Assembly (NCBI GenBank): GCA_026874595.1
Contig: CM049311.1
Span: forward strand, 48,859,676-48,923,675
Origin: Sipunculus nudus
Lineage: Eukaryota; Annelida; Sipuncula; Golfingiida; Sipunculidae
Direction: 5' to 3'
DNA: 64,000 nucleotides
Position numbers and translations under genes: made by a program. The notes under the pieces were generated by a model. The model had not been told where the DNA came from, ran no database searches, and saw only the letters and a program-made list of their open reading frames with translations. This document shows positions 1-11,860 of this stretch, one piece after another. The first letter of the stretch is position 1; each line of letters opens with the position of its first letter.

Positions 1-1149
1 GCCCTGACTCGAGGCCATATGGGAAGTATTGACATTTGTGCTTGAGTTGGGTTAAATGCTGATGGCTTCCCAGAAACTGGCAACTACTAGACAGTATGTG
101 CTGCAGCAGTCCTCCAGTTGGCTAATAGTTCCTCACTGTATAATTCTCACGTGGTCTTGATGACATTCTGTAAATGAAGACATCCATTAAATGAAAATTG
201 GTGTTATATTTGCTCACAATATGACACCTACAGTGTAATACTTTATCATAACACAACTCGGAGAACAATGCATAAATAGCTTAAATCCATTTTCCTGTCG
301 CTTTCCATATGCCCATGTCAGAATTGATTTGCAGATGTCACTTTTCATTCGCCAAATTGCCTGAAGCAACAGCTAAATTATTCTAACGAGGGAATGAGTA
401 ACTTTTCAGTCGCCCGACCTTCAAAATTAAAAAACTTTGGTTTTATTTCAGTTTTAATTCGCTCACTGCAGTATGGTTTCGGTATTCATTCGGTCATGAC
501 TTTATTGTTTCTCTTTTCATTCACCCATGAAGGTATTGGTTCCTTAATTTTTGTCTTTGGCTCATTGATAACTGAAGTCAGCTAATCTTCGCATGGGCAC
601 ATGGAAAGCGACAGAAAAAAGTAATTAAGCTTTTGGTCTGCTTTTCATTCACTGTGTGTGAAAGGTGCTTAAAAATTTCTAAACTTTTGCTTTCCATGTC
701 CATTTTTTCATGAAAATAAAGTTTATGGTTCATTATTAGGTCTGACATGGGCTTAAGGTGAAACAGTGAAACCAGAGATTTCATGAAAACTTCCTTATTG
801 AACTCCTTTATTGTAAGTGTATTTGCTATTTTGAAGAATTATAATTAAGAAATATGGGATGGTCAAAGCTTGCCCACTGCCAATTAAGTGTTTGCTTATG
901 AAAACTTTTCAGGAGCTATTTTCTGAATAGAATTTATCATGTTACCCCCCAAAAAAGACTAAATTGTTTGGCCTAATTAGTTATTGATGTAGCTTCCATA
1001 TTTTATCCAATGTTTTATTTAGCGGTCTCAGTGATAGATAATCATTAAAGAGGGTAAAACATGTGGTTTTCAGAAATTTGTCCACTGCACAATCCATTCT
1101 TGTATGACACTTAATTTTATAGCTTTTTCTGTTGTTGCTCATTTTGCAG
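1..1149. other. Stretch with no recognised feature
   Basis: AT-rich sequence. The open frames here (for example 394-585 + and 578-784 -) are short, overlap on opposite strands and show no family motif. I see no repeat recurring elsewhere in the window. Confidence 0.5.
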
Positions 1150-1187
1150 AAGGATCCAATTAGAAGTTCACTTTAATTATTATGCAG
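1150..1187 (+). CDS. Candidate 38-bp micro-exon, unrecognised
   Basis: A pyrimidine-rich acceptor ending TTTTGCAG is followed 38 bases later by a strong donor, CAG then GTGAGC. Only one frame is open: one base completes the preceding codon, it then reads RIQLEVHFNYYA, and one base is left over. The product is not recognised. Exons this short are hard to support from splice consensus alone, and good acceptor/donor pairs arise by chance in AT-rich DNA. It could equally be a non-coding exon or nothing. Confidence 0.2.
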
Positions 1188-1654
1188 GTGAGCAAAAATG
1201 GTAATTAACACTCCAAAAAGTATTCAACCACAAAGGACTAATTACACAATTTCTGAAGGTCAAGGTGAAAGCATGGTAATTCAGACTTAACTGATGGTGA
1301 ATAGACTGGATTGAGACAGCCGAAAGTGAATTTGAATAAATTAGAAATCCTACATAGTTCTGAAAGCTGGAAATTAGAATGCATTCAACTGCACTGGAAG
1401 TAAAATGTGAAAGAAGGTTTTAAACTGTACTAAAGTCAAATAAAATGGATTTAGATTGTATAAAAGAGCAATTGGAAAGATTTATAATATACCAAAAATG
1501 AAAAATAAGTTAATGGAATTCTGAATTCACTTAAAGACTAATGCCTGTCATAATTATTGTTGAAAGAAGCAAAGTTATTTAATATAAAATGAAAGTCACA
1601 TATTATATTGTTTAAAGGTAATACAAATGGATTAATATTGATAGAGAAGTTATG

Positions 1655-1855
1655 TACCTGTCGAGGGAAGAAGGAGAATCTGGTAAGATCCTGAATTCTC
1701 ATTTTTCCCGGGAGAAAGAGAATTCTCAATTTCCCGGGAAAGATTGGAATCATTTCATACTATGACATGATTCTCATTTTTCCTGGGACATTTGAGAATT
1801 CTTGTTTTTCGAGGGAAGAATGGGAATTCTTATTTTTTCCAAGCTTCTTATTCTC
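1655..1855. repeat. Local repeat cluster of GAATTCTC and TTTCCCGGGA motifs
   Basis: Within 200 bases the block GAATTCTCATTTTTCCCGGGA recurs about four times in direct and inverted forms, with decay to CCTGGGA and TCGAGGGA. Most copies pair an EcoRI-like GAATTCTC with a TTTTTCC run and a CCCGGG-like palindrome. It has no coding content. It resembles a small degenerate satellite or the end of an old inverted-repeat element. Confidence 0.5.
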
Positions 1856-1993
1856 TGACAACTTCAACTCAAGAACCTGTCCAAGCTGTTATTTTAATAA
1901 TTTATGATACAAAAAATGGAAGAACTTGTTATAAATAAAACTTACCTCAGCTTGCAATTGTAAGCTTCATATTTTATTCACATAATTATGTTT

Positions 1994-3176
1994 AGCTCAG
2001 CTGACTTAAAGTCAGCTGAGGTATAGGAATGTTGCTTTGTCTGTTGTCCATCCAGCTGTCTGAGCATCTGTTAGCAGGACACAAATTGTATGAGGTTTAA
2101 TGTATATTGTCCCTTATTTCCTTGGAAGGTACAAGGGACATTGATTTGGGTTTTTCTGTCTGTCTCTCTGTCTGTCTTTCCATCAAGTTTTCTTTCCATG
2201 CAATAACTTTCCTAAATTTTATCAGTTTTCATTCAGATTTTGGTCAGTGATTGCCCTCATGCTAGCATTGTTTTAGATTGGTCTTGGAGTGTCTGCATGT
2301 CTCACAAATAATAATACACATTTTAATATCATCCCAGACTTGAAGGAGGAAGCGCAGGACATAAATTCCTTGATTTCGCTTGTTTATAACAACATTAACA
2401 GAAATATTTATATACTCTTTTCACACTTAATGGTCTTATAATGTTTTGGAAGAGCAGCTAATTGTTAAATGGGTTGGGAAGCACCTGGCAAATTACCCCA
2501 ACTACAAAATGTACAGTTTATATTAGAAGCAACATATATACAGGTACACAGTAGTTGAGCTTGCGTGCTGAATGTGGTACTGTTTGGATGGGTGCCAAAT
2601 GAGAGTATTCATATAGGCAAATACAAACTGTATTTGTTAATTTTACTGGTAAGATAACATTTTGAAGCTATCTTCTAAAAAGGTTAAGAATAATTGAATC
2701 TTGAATCACCTTTTTTTAGAATACAAACCGTATTGAAATTTTCCCAAATGGTTCGCAGTTGGTTTTGAAACAGGTGTCAGACCGATGAAACAGTAGCTAC
2801 TAGGTTATGGTGACAAATATTATACAAGTTTGTGGCCTGATATATGATTATGACCACGGGGACAGTCAGGCAAGGCACAAAACTCTCCTGCTGGACCTAG
2901 AACCTTCTAGGTAGGTCCTTGGAAAGTCTGCTTTGAATTCTGAAAAAAGGTCACTGTGACCTATTTTCTGTGAGCTACAAGCAGAAAACCTAATTTTTAA
3001 CACCCACAAAGTAAGATAGGCACAAATCTTAATTGTTTGATCTAGAAATGTCTTTCTTAATGAAACAAGAAGTCCTTAACAAATATTTTTCACAAGATCA
3101 TACCAGCAGTAACTAATACATATATCACCTGTATGTCAGATTCAGACGAGTGTTATGGCCCATGGGGACCCTTGTT
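1994..3176 (+). mobile_element. F1 family element, diverged copy A
   Basis: The head at 1994 is the hairpin AGCTCAGCTGACT, then a near-complementary arm, then the GTCTGTTGTCC-type segment typical of F1. The 'gggcacaaat... gacctagaa' body reappears at 2868, and a perfect AGGTCACTGTGACCT lies at 2948-2962. The tail at about 3155-3176 keeps GGCCCATGG and ends CCCTTGTT. The middle (about 2150-2860) does not match other copies, so it may be insertion or decay. No coding capacity is visible. Boundaries are good at the head and moderate at the tail. Confidence 0.6.
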
Positions 3177-3884
3177 ATGGCGTATTATACCATTAAAGCA
3201 GATGCAAAATGAAAATCATCACTCCAAATAAATAATATTGAATTAATTTGTATGACTGAACTTTCAGTTATCAGAACTTGTATTCTGGTTGCTAATTATA
3301 ATATAGACACCTACTTCTTTCTCAACTTTTTTAACACACAGTGAGATCAAGAAAAAGTGAGATATTTAGAGATAAATTGAGAGAGAGAGAAAGAGAGAGA
3401 GGAATACCCTGCTTGCCATTAACTCGCAAAGGCATGTATAATTACCTATCCATCAGCCAGCAGACACCAAGGTCTCTCAGGACAAAGACTAGCATTATGG
3501 AGAAGACAGTTAAGTCCATTCACATTTTCTCATATATTATGTATAAGCGATACCTTACAGACCAGACACCTCCCTACATACTTAAAAATGTGAGCAGCTT
3601 GTCTCGGCCTAAATAGACTGTTTAAGAGTCAATGAACCTGGTTAATATGGCCAGCACGCAGGAATCCTCCCTAGGTACATCAACATTTGACCTTTTGGTA
3701 ACAGCAGGATAAAATACAATTTTGATAAGATTTCCTTTGTTATGTTGTGTTTTACCTATTTAGCAAAACAGTTCTATTATTATCATGCTTTTCTCTGATC
3801 ATATGACTTTTGATAAAATGTACTAAGAAAAGTAAAAAAAAATGAAAAAAGTGCCTGAGAACCCAACATAAATCATTCATTTTT
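3177..3884. other. Unique DNA with a short (GA)n run
   Basis: A GA-rich microsatellite lies at 3379-3402. Around 3851 the string GTGCCTGAGAACCCA matches the inner terminal repeat of the MITE at 16275-16555, so a fragment of that family may sit here. Nothing else is recognised. Confidence 0.4.
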
Positions 3885-4201
3885 AGCTCAGCTGACTATA
3901 AGTCATCTGAGCTATAGTCGTGGTCCATTGTCTGTTTTCTGTCATGCCGTTCGTCTGTCCGTCCATTAGACTGGCACATTTTAAAACTGTTAGACCTAAG
4001 AAAAAAATTCCACATACTGTTAGATATGTTCATTCTGAAAGGAATGAAGTCATTTTGTCCCAAAAATCTCCTACCATACCAAAATTTGGGTCAATATGAC
4101 TTCATTCCTTTGAGATTATTTAGCAAAAACCTCAAATGTCTATTTAAACCTATTATCACACTTCAGGACTGGGTAATATCAAAACCACTTGTCTGTTTTT
4201 T

Positions 4202-4790
4202 AGCTCAGCTGACTAAGTCATCTGAGTTATAGGTATGGCGCTTTGTCTTTCATCCGTCCGACCATCTGGTCGTCCATCAGCAGGGCACAAATCATAATCG
4301 CTGAACCAAGAAGCTTGTAACTGAAAACCTATGAAGGTCTATAAAAATCTCCTTGGATACCTGAAATAAGGTCACTGTGACCTTTATCCTATATCTGAGC
4401 TATGGGGCTTGTAAGCCCCCCCCCCCCCCCCCCCCCAGAATATATGAATAATCAAATATTTGATACAAAACCTCCAATAACTTGATAATTAACGCATGGA
4501 TTGTCATGAAACTTGCCTTGAATATTGACCATGACTAGTTGTGTCAGTTCCCGAAAAGTGGTAGTGCCACCTGTATTTTTTTCTTATTTTTACGAATATT
4601 TTTCTATTTTTTTACTATAAAATGACAACAATCATGTCAGTTTCTCAGCTGGGATTAGATCTAGTGTCCCAAAACCTGGTTTATTAATTGATCACAAGGG
4701 GATGCCCTATAGTAATCACCCAATCAGTCTGTCTGTTCGTCTGTCATTCTAAAAAATTTCTTCAAAATATCCTTATAAACTGAGTCCCTA
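4202..4790 (+). mobile_element. F1 element nested inside F1 copy B
   Basis: A new head hairpin begins at 4202, immediately after the host element's TTTTTT run. It is followed by the F1 body: 'cagggcacaaat', a perfect AGGTCACTGTGACCT at 4369-4383, a 21-base C run, and a decayed GTGCCACC palindrome near 4553. No proper CCCTTGTT tail is present. Host sequence resumes at about 4790 ('...tatttaccag'). The nested copy is therefore 3'-truncated, or its tail recombined with the host copy. Confidence 0.65.
4369..4383. promoter_or_regulatory. Perfect IR3 nuclear-receptor-type palindrome in F1
   Basis: AGGTCACTGTGACCT is a perfect AGGTCA inverted repeat with 3-base spacing, the consensus form of an estrogen-response-type element. 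Identical copies lie at 2948-2962, 24673-24687, 25717-25731 and 54572-54586, always at the same place in F1. Binding or activity is not shown by sequence. Confidence 0.5.
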
Positions 4791-5942
4791 GTCTTAATAT
4801 TTACCAGACGTAATCTCCTATATATTTCCTGTATACATGCCAGAAATTAAGTCTCTTTAGTATAATTTCTTTAAGTTATGGGCCCGAATATAATAGTCTT
4901 TGTTAAAAATCAGGAAAAATATTTACCTACTTAACATGAAGAATTTTGAAACTAGAGTCTATTTTCCCCCAAGTATATAACTATGTTGAATTAAGATTGA
5001 ATTATTTACCCAAAATTAGATCTGAATTTTGTAAATTGTTTAAGTCATTGGCATAAAAATAAAATCAGTACCTTAAATTTAGCCCAACTTTGACCATGGC
5101 ACGTTGTTTTCCTGTAAGTACCATTGATTTAATTTTCCCAGCATGTAAATATAAGTATTTAATTTGTTTTAATCTGAAATTTGAAAATAAAAGCTTGAAA
5201 ATTAAGCTAGTTATTGATTTTTTTACTTGAGGCTGTATGGTAGTCATTTGCTTTGATTACAGATTACAGATGCAGGGTCCCACTCCAGGTCACTGGAAGT
5301 CAGTTATGTCAGGGTTTCTGATTTGTTACAGTCACTGGGGGAGATCCCCTGCTGTGACAGGTGTACAGTTATTCTAATATCACCACCCCAATCCCCAACC
5401 CCCTGCAAGTGTAATGCAGTAATTTTAATTGTTTTCACTGTATTTCCTTTAATTGTAATGCTGTTTCCACTCCAATATACAAAAACTTTCCTTAAAAAGT
5501 AATTCAAGGTGTAATCCAGAATATGCCATATTGTGTTAATGTAGCATTTTTAAAGAAATCAATTTTCTATTATATGATTTTAACAAATATAATAAAACCC
5601 TTCAGTATGCTTAAATTTATCAAATATGAAGCACATTATGAATAAATAAAGGCACAATTTAAAATTGTGAAATCTTAATCATGTATTATTTTTATATATT
5701 TATTGTTTTGCAAATTTAAAAGATATATTTTTGTGGTTATAAATAAATAAACATTTGTATGCATGATGTGTTGTTATCTGACAAGATAGAGATAAATGAT
5801 GATTCAATTGAGAATTATGAATCAACTTTTATATTCAGATATATATGTTATATTTGAAATGTGTAGAAATATAAACTTATAATAAAAAAAATTATTTTAT
5901 CCTGTTAGCATTGTTGATTTAAGCTTAAATTCTATGTATATA

Positions 5943-6345
5943 TGTCGAGGCCCAGATTAGAATCTGGCCCAATTTAAAACTGGGCCAGCCCAGATCAAAA
6001 TTTTGATTTGGACCGGTCCAGATCAAAATTCTAATCTGGGCCAGACCAGTTTTAAACTGGGCCAGCCCAGATTAAAATTTTGATTTGGGCCGGTCCAGAT
6101 TAAAATCCTGTGGTGAAGACTTCAGGATTTAAATCTGGTCTGGACTGATTTGAAACTGGGCTGGCCCAGATTAGAATTTTGATCTGGGCTGGTTAAGTTT
6201 ATTATCCTGTGGTGGACTGATTTGAAACTGGGCTGGCCCAGATCAAAATTTTAATCTGGGCTAGTCAGGATTACAATCCTGTGGTGGACTGATTTTTAAC
6301 TGGGCCTAACCAGATCAGAATCCTAATCTAATCTTAGGCTAGCTG
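5943..6345 (+). repeat. Left terminal inverted repeat of the 3.5-kb element
   Basis: About 400 bases of alternating modules ending in CCAGATTA or CCAGATCA, themselves partly self-complementary. It aligns inverted to 9148-9477 over almost its whole length, with one extra module at about 6195-6290. Confidence 0.85.
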
Positions 6346-7003
6346 GATTTTTATCATCTTAAATCAGATAAAACAGTAAACATTTATTCCAGTTACACCA
6401 TTTTGAAGGGCACAAAACACATAATGAACAAGATCATTTAAAATATTTTAGTGAGGAAAAAGCTAATGAACAAATGTGATGTGCTTCTTTGGTTTCATCT
6501 ATTCTTCAAGCATATAAGTTTACCGGTACATTTAAACTTCACCTAAACCAACTACCATAATTAATCACAGTTTAGAATATGTGTCAGTTCTGAGACATCT
6601 ACTTGACTTAATATCAAAATTATCAACTTAACTGAGATAATTTTCTGTTCTGAATATCAAAATTTCATGTGTAATATTAAATATGTACATGCATAATTAA
6701 ATACCAGCTTTACCCATTTATAAGTGAACAAAAGTAATTTATCAGTCTTGATGCTCATTTGGGTGAGCAGCATGACATTGTGCCCTAACATGGGGCTAGG
6801 GAGAGGTTTGTGATACCATTTCTGTAATTTTCAATAGCAGAAAATCAACAGCTGAGATAATGATATGATTGTTGTCATTTGTCAGTCTCAAAAATAGAGG
6901 TAAACATGAGTGAAAATTTTTATTCAGAGGGTGACAAACATGGTGGAGTTTTCACTTTGGAGTTAATAACTTAAAAAAAGCTAATCTATTAACTGATAAC
7001 TAA

Positions 7004-7290
7004 TCTATATATTAATAGCATAAGGCGATTTTTGTAATTTTCCATATCTCCTCTGATACCACCGTACGGATTGCCGTGATTTTCGACAAACATATGCTCC
7101 GGTTGTGTCCAAAGAGATTCCACCCAGTTTTATTTGCAATATTTGCTTATTACGTGCATAATTAATTATTTTAATATTTGCTTCCCCGCGGGCGCTTCTT
7201 TTCTTTGTGTCTTCGGGTCCCGTAAGACAATGGCCATAGAGTGTGTGATGGCCGAACAGAGTTTTACTCGGGGGCCCCATCTGGGTTATT
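7004..7290 (+). mobile_element. Helitron-like 5' segment inside the long-TIR element
   Basis: It starts TCTATATATTAATAGC and continues 'ataaggcgatttttgt'. About 285 bases match the reverse complement of 51845-52129 closely, up to 'ccatctggg'. The TC start with a TATATATTAATAG run is typical of Helitron left ends. No Rep/helicase open frame and no clear CTRR 3' end with hairpin was found, so the class is tentative. The 136-codon frame at 7241-7651 crosses a 26-base C run and is not considered a gene. Confidence 0.5.
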
Positions 7291-8380
7291 TGTACCTTTC
7301 GCGGTCACCGGCAAGAATTGTTTGGCAGGCCTTCCTGTCACCGGGATAATGCACGAAGAGGGCTTCTACCTGCGAACCCCCCCCCCCCCCCCCCCCCCCC
7401 CCGTACATGACCTGATATGCTTGAATGCACATGTACCGCGTCCAGGGCGTTTGACAAATGAGCGAGTCACATGCGACTTAAATCGTGTCCCTTGGTTACA
7501 CAAACCAGTGTTTATCGCATTTGGTTTGTCGCACCCATCTTTCATGTGCGATCAAAGGACGGCAACCATGAGGCAACACATGACACATACAAGCGTCAAA
7601 CAGATGACGATAAGTAGTTTTGTCCTTTCAAATCAAGATTTATGCCTGTAAACCTAAATGATATTTCAGTAAAATATAACAAATAATTATGTTTTAATTA
7701 AATTAATGTGGGAGAGGACCCCCCCCCCCCCCACACACACACATACACACAAAAATAATTGTCCTGGCGCCCGTGCTTAACGCTTTATTTTTCTTCCACT
7801 TTAAATGTCACTTTTATTGCGTCAAATTCATTGTTGCAATCTTTCAGTGATACATATATAGTAATCGATGCATGTTGAGTGTTATAGACATGATGCTTCC
7901 CTACAGTTATTCCCCTATGAACTTTAATACTCATATTTTGGTAATGGAAGTGTGGGCTTCCCCGATTTCACGTCATGAAGTGGAATCCCCTGTGCGTTTA
8001 ACGGATGCCTTCATCGCAAAAGTCGAGCAGGACTCAAGGTCTGCGATAAACGCTTGCATGCGTTGATCGCAGCTGATAATTGTTGCCGGAGGTATGTGTC
8101 GTGTAATTGAAAATATAATGTCCAAAATTTTTACATGGATGCGATGAACGGATGCGATGATCGGAAGCAAATAAACCTTGGAATATGTCACCAATTTTTT
8201 ACACGGTGCGATTTTGTCGCAAAAAAAAATTCGGAGGGCAACTTTAAATAGCGATGTTCGACATAATATATTTTTATATAAAAATTATTTCATTTATCAT
8301 ATCAACTTCTCCGAAAACATCTCCGTCCAATCTCTTGGCTTCAATACGATGTTTATGCATATCACCCTACATATAATGTA
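7291..8380. other. Interior of the 3.5-kb element, no gene
   Basis: Contains C runs at 7377-7402 and 7719-7732, a short CA repeat at about 7732-7752, and GC-richer sequence with many GCGA/TCGC words. Open frames here overlap on opposite strands and resemble no family. Confidence 0.4.
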
Positions 8381-8520
8381 TCTATATATTAATAGCGTAT
8401 CACAATTTGTGTGATTTCCGTATCTCCCGATTTCCGGTGGATTTCCGATACCAACGTACGGATTGTTTCGTTCATCCCAAACCGTGCGTAGAACACAGGT
8501 ATTTGCTAGTGTAAATTGAA
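8381..8520 (+). mobile_element. Second Helitron-like 5' end fragment
   Basis: Begins TCTATATATTAATAGCG, then 'tgtgatttccgtatctcc' and 'accaacgtacggatt', the same order as in 7004-7080. The similarity fades after about 100 bases. It is a diverged relative of the copy at 7004. Confidence 0.45.
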
Positions 8521-9147
8521 TATAGTTAAAAGCTGCAATACAAATATTCTCTACCTTCAATAGTTAAAATTGCTGAGTTGGTGAATATTGTTCCCACTGT
8601 TCTATCTGTATAGATGTTTCAGGGCCTTCTTTCCTTAATATGTAGTACGTTATAAGTTCTAGGTCCAATGTTACAATAAGTGCAAATTTTTTAATGGGTG
8701 ACTGGAAGAGGGGGGGGGGGGGGTTGGGGGGGAGATCACAGACAAAAAACCCCAACTAATGATAAGTGATAAATAACATAACAAATAAAATTTTGAATTT
8801 ACAGCTCTTGGATCACAAGCTTAACAATGAGTAATATTTATATTAATTATTATTGATTAAATTTTGTTTTAGTTTGTTGAATTAATGCGTATGTTCTGCA
8901 AGCTATATTTGTAGTTTTTAGCTGTAAAATACCAATGTTTAACATGATTATCTTATAATTATATATTTGACATTTCACATAAGAGGTGAAATTAAAAAAT
9001 AAATATGACAGGATCCAAAAAATGATATTTTCATAGAATATAAAATTAATTCATTAAATATTAATTATTATTGACTTACAGTCTCACAATGTTTTACAAA
9101 TTCTTTGAATTGATGAAAGGCCAGCTGGTTAAATATAGTGTAATTGA

Positions 9148-9477
9148 AGCCAGCCTAGGAGTAGATTAGGATTCTGATCTGGGCCGGTCCAGTTTAAAAT
9201 CAGTCCACCATAGGATTGTTAACTTGACCGGCCCAGATCAAAATTCTAATCTGGGCTGGGCCAGTTTCAAATCAGTCCAGACCAGATTTAAATCCTGAAG
9301 GCTTTGCAGCAGGATTTTAATCTGGACTGGCCCAGATCAAAATTTTAATCTGGGCTGGCCCAGTTTAAAACTGGTGTGGCCCAGATTAGAATTTTGATCT
9401 GGTCCGGTCCGAATCAAAATTTTGATCTGGGCTGGCCCAGTTTTAAATTGGGCCAGATTCTAATCTGGGCTTCGACA
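9148..9477 (-). repeat. Right terminal inverted repeat of the 3.5-kb element
   Basis: The reverse complement matches the left arm from TGTCGA inward, including the 'ccttcaggatttaaatctgg' block and the final 'cctaggctggctt' block. It is one module shorter than the left arm. Confidence 0.85.
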
Positions 9478-9945
9478 TATACATTATAATAATACAGATA
9501 TGTTGTTACACCCACGATTAAACCCCCCCCCCCCTCCACCACCACCAAGTCCTTTCATCTATGGACTGGGGACAATAGTTATATTTCAACTGTATACATG
9601 TATATTTAATAATATATATTATAAAAAATAGATTCAATTGAACAAATGTGTAAACTACTGAAATGTCAACAGTTAATCAAAAGCCAACTAATGATCATGG
9701 TAATAGTAAAGATCATTTGATCACAAACTGCTCACATGGCTCAGTTTCAAAATTAGGAAATGCATGGTCAGGTCACAAAATATTATTTGCAACCATTTCT
9801 TGCTCATCATTACAAACCAATCATATAAACCAACCATGGCCTATATTACCTCTTCCTCTTACACTTTATCTCCATTTGATATTATTTTAGATTTTTACCT
9901 TCAAGGTCAACTTAGCTGAGCACAGTGACCCATGGGTCCCTTGTT

Positions 9946-10336
9946 ATATATAAGCCCATCTGTGAAAGGATGCGTTTTTGGTTTTCAGGGTCCACCTGTC
10001 CTTTTATCCATCCCTTGACTTTTAGGCTAGTTTTTTGTGTCAACACAACTTACCTGGAATATGATGGATTTTAAAAAATTCAACAGAAATATTATTCAAT
10101 ATAATATCTCACCTATGTTTGATTTCCTGCAAAATCCATGCATATGTCAAGAGATCAGAGGTCACCAGACTTTGAGGGCACCATTGTGACTTCCCAAAAA
10201 TCTGATGGATATTCATAAAAATCATTATGAATTTTAACCAATACAGTTTCTCACCTGTATAACATTCTCTGCAAAATTCATGCATACTTAATTAGGTCAG
10301 AGATCACAATATATGCAACATTTGCTGTGCACTTGT
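9946..10336 (+). mobile_element. F5 family repeat, copy abutting F1
   Basis: Directly follows the F1 tail. It contains the F5 body words 'atgatggattt', 'atctcacctatgtttgattt' and 'gaggtcacc', then a second 'tctcacctgtataac' unit, and ends GTGCACTTGTT. The same order is seen at 15158, 29400 and 34978. It is made of two roughly 160-base units and is non-coding. Confidence 0.6.
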
Positions 10337-10825
10337 TGTGGTGTTGATATTGGAAGGAATAACAGTCAGGACTGGAGTACTCTATAACCTTTCCATCACA
10401 ATCATGACAACAAAAGCAATTTAAATAGCTTGTCACACTAATATATAATTAGTACTCGGTGTTGCATTGATTTGAACTTGTTAAAGCCAGATGAGTGCGT
10501 CATGTTCATTAATTCACCATAGCTGTTTATTATCAGTTGTCTGTCACATTAAATGGGGTTTTCCTTATGTAGGTATATACAACATCCGGCTGACATAAAG
10601 TATTGCATGATTAGTTTATGAGACCTGCTGGGTGTCTGAATGAGCCTAATGCTATGAGTGGTAATTATCGTTAATGGGCCATGGACACTATGGATCTTGG
10701 TGAATGAACTAATAAGTCACACACAAGCAGGTGTGTGAATTGATCAGCATGCACTGTATGAAAATGAATACTGGGACTTGAATGTTCCTATATATAAAAC
10801 TTATTAAAAAACATGGAAAATCACA

Positions 10826-11046
10826 GTTTGAGAGTGCCTCTGTGCTGTAGCCTTGTTTGACTCACAGAAGTTGACTGTGTCCCCTGTTGTACTTTTGCCT
10901 CTGAAGGCCTCTGAAGTTGACAGTGACCAAGCTGTGCTGTACCCTGGTTGACCTGTGGAGTTTGAGAGAGCCCTGTGCTATAGCTTTGTTTGACTCACAG
11001 AAGTTGCCAGTGTTCCTTGTTGTACTCATGCATGACCCCTTAAGTA
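10826..11046 (+). repeat. Approximately 130-bp tandem repeat, block 1
   Basis: The segment 'tttgactcacagaagttg' occurs at about 10857 and 10988. Between them are 'ttgacagtgaccaagctgtg' and 'ggttgacctgtggagtt'. The same modules recur at 11633-11860. The open frame at 10862-11053 (-) is produced by this repeat. Confidence 0.7.
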
Positions 11047-11109
11047 GCGCCATATCGGCCCTCTGACATAACGACCAGATTACTTGCTGTCAGAGTGCCT
11101 TAACGTCTA

Positions 11110-11600
11110 GGTCTGAGGATGCATTATAAGGCCCCATGAGGATGCAAATATTTTTGTCATTTTTTACAGTGCCTCATGTCCTACAGGTACGCTGTCATTT
11201 GACATTAACCAGACTAATTGTTAGCATTTTTAGTATACTTTCTAACAACACCAAACATTAATTAGCAAGAAATATTCAGTTTTAACTCAGCATATTGGTA
11301 AACCCCTCCTCATTTTTGTTGAATTTCTGACTGCATGATTACAGGCATGGCTCGCACAGTTTACAAGACTGCCAATTTGTACTGGGATACAGGACTTGTT
11401 AACATTGAGACAGAGTTTCATTTTGGGTTATTAGTTCACATGTGTTAATTCTCTTGTGTTATTTCATCATTTGTAGCATGATGTTTAAGATTGTCAGCTG
11501 TTTACCACAATATGAATGCAACATGATGAAAGACCCTTATATGCATTCCTTAATATTGCTTGTATCACATCTCAAGTAGGCTTACCAGCCCAATCATCAT
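11110..11600 (+). repeat. Dispersed repeat R, copy 1
   Basis: Diverged match to 48010-48415. Shared blocks occur in the same order: 'cgctgtcattt', 'aaccaga', 'actttctaacaacac', 'catattggta', 'ttgaatttctg', 'taagattgtcagctgtttacc'. It is non-coding and its class is unknown. Confidence 0.55.
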
Positions 11601-11632
11601 GGCCTACTGAGTTGGGTTGTCACATCTACCCC

Positions 11633-11860
11633 TGAGTTTGACAGTGACCAAGCTGTGCTGTACCCTGGTAGAGTTTGAGAGTGCCCCTGTGCTGTAGCCT
11701 AGCTTGTTTGACTCACAGAAGTTGAATGTGTCCCCTGTTGTACTCTTGCCTGCCATATGGCCCCTGAAGTTGACAGTGACCAAGCTGTGCAGTACCCAGG
11801 TTGACCTGTGGAGTTAGAGAGTGCCCTGTGCTGTAGTAGTCTCACCTGGACAGTGAGAGC
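11633..11860 (+). repeat. Approximately 130-bp tandem repeat, block 2
   Basis: Repeats the modules of 10826-11046 ('gactcacagaagttgaatg', 'ttgacagtgaccaagctgtg', 'gttgacctgtggagtta'). Repeat R lies between the two blocks, so the array may have been split by it. Confidence 0.65.

Larger units (their letters stand above)
5943..9477. mobile_element. 3.5-kb non-autonomous DNA element with compound long TIRs
   Basis: Both ends read TGTCGA(G/A)GCCCAGATTAG inward, flanked by TATA at 5939-5942 and 9478-9481. This is compatible with a 4-bp TATA or a 2-bp TA target duplication. The left inverted repeat runs to about 6345 and the right from about 9148. Each is built from repeated modules of the type 'gatctgggcc ggtccagat' and 'tcctgtggtggactgat'; the left arm has one extra module. 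The interior (6346-9147) has no transposase-like open frame, is partly GC-richer, and carries two Helitron-like 5' ends, poly-C and poly-G tracts. It is inserted in F1 copy B. The superfamily is not recognised. Confidence 0.85.
3885..9945 (+). mobile_element. F1 family element, copy B, split by two nested insertions
   Basis: The head hairpin (AGCTCAGCTGACT / AGTCATCTGAGCT) starts at 3885 after a T run. The body matches the undisrupted copy at 19408-21316 nearly base for base in three blocks: 3885-4200, about 4790-5930 and about 9575-9945. The tail has GCTGAGC, the palindrome GACCCATGGGTC at 9927-9938, and ends CCTTGTT at 9945. A second F1 head (4202) and a long-TIR element (5943-9477) interrupt it. 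Removing them leaves about 1.9 kb, the same as copy C. It is non-coding. The organisation resembles bivalve pearl/Helentron-type non-autonomous elements, but that class is an inference. Confidence 0.85.

Noticed and set aside
7241-7651. 136-codon open frame with a poly-proline run
   Set aside because: The proline run is a 26-base C homopolymer. The frame crosses from a Helitron-like segment into element interior and has no motif.
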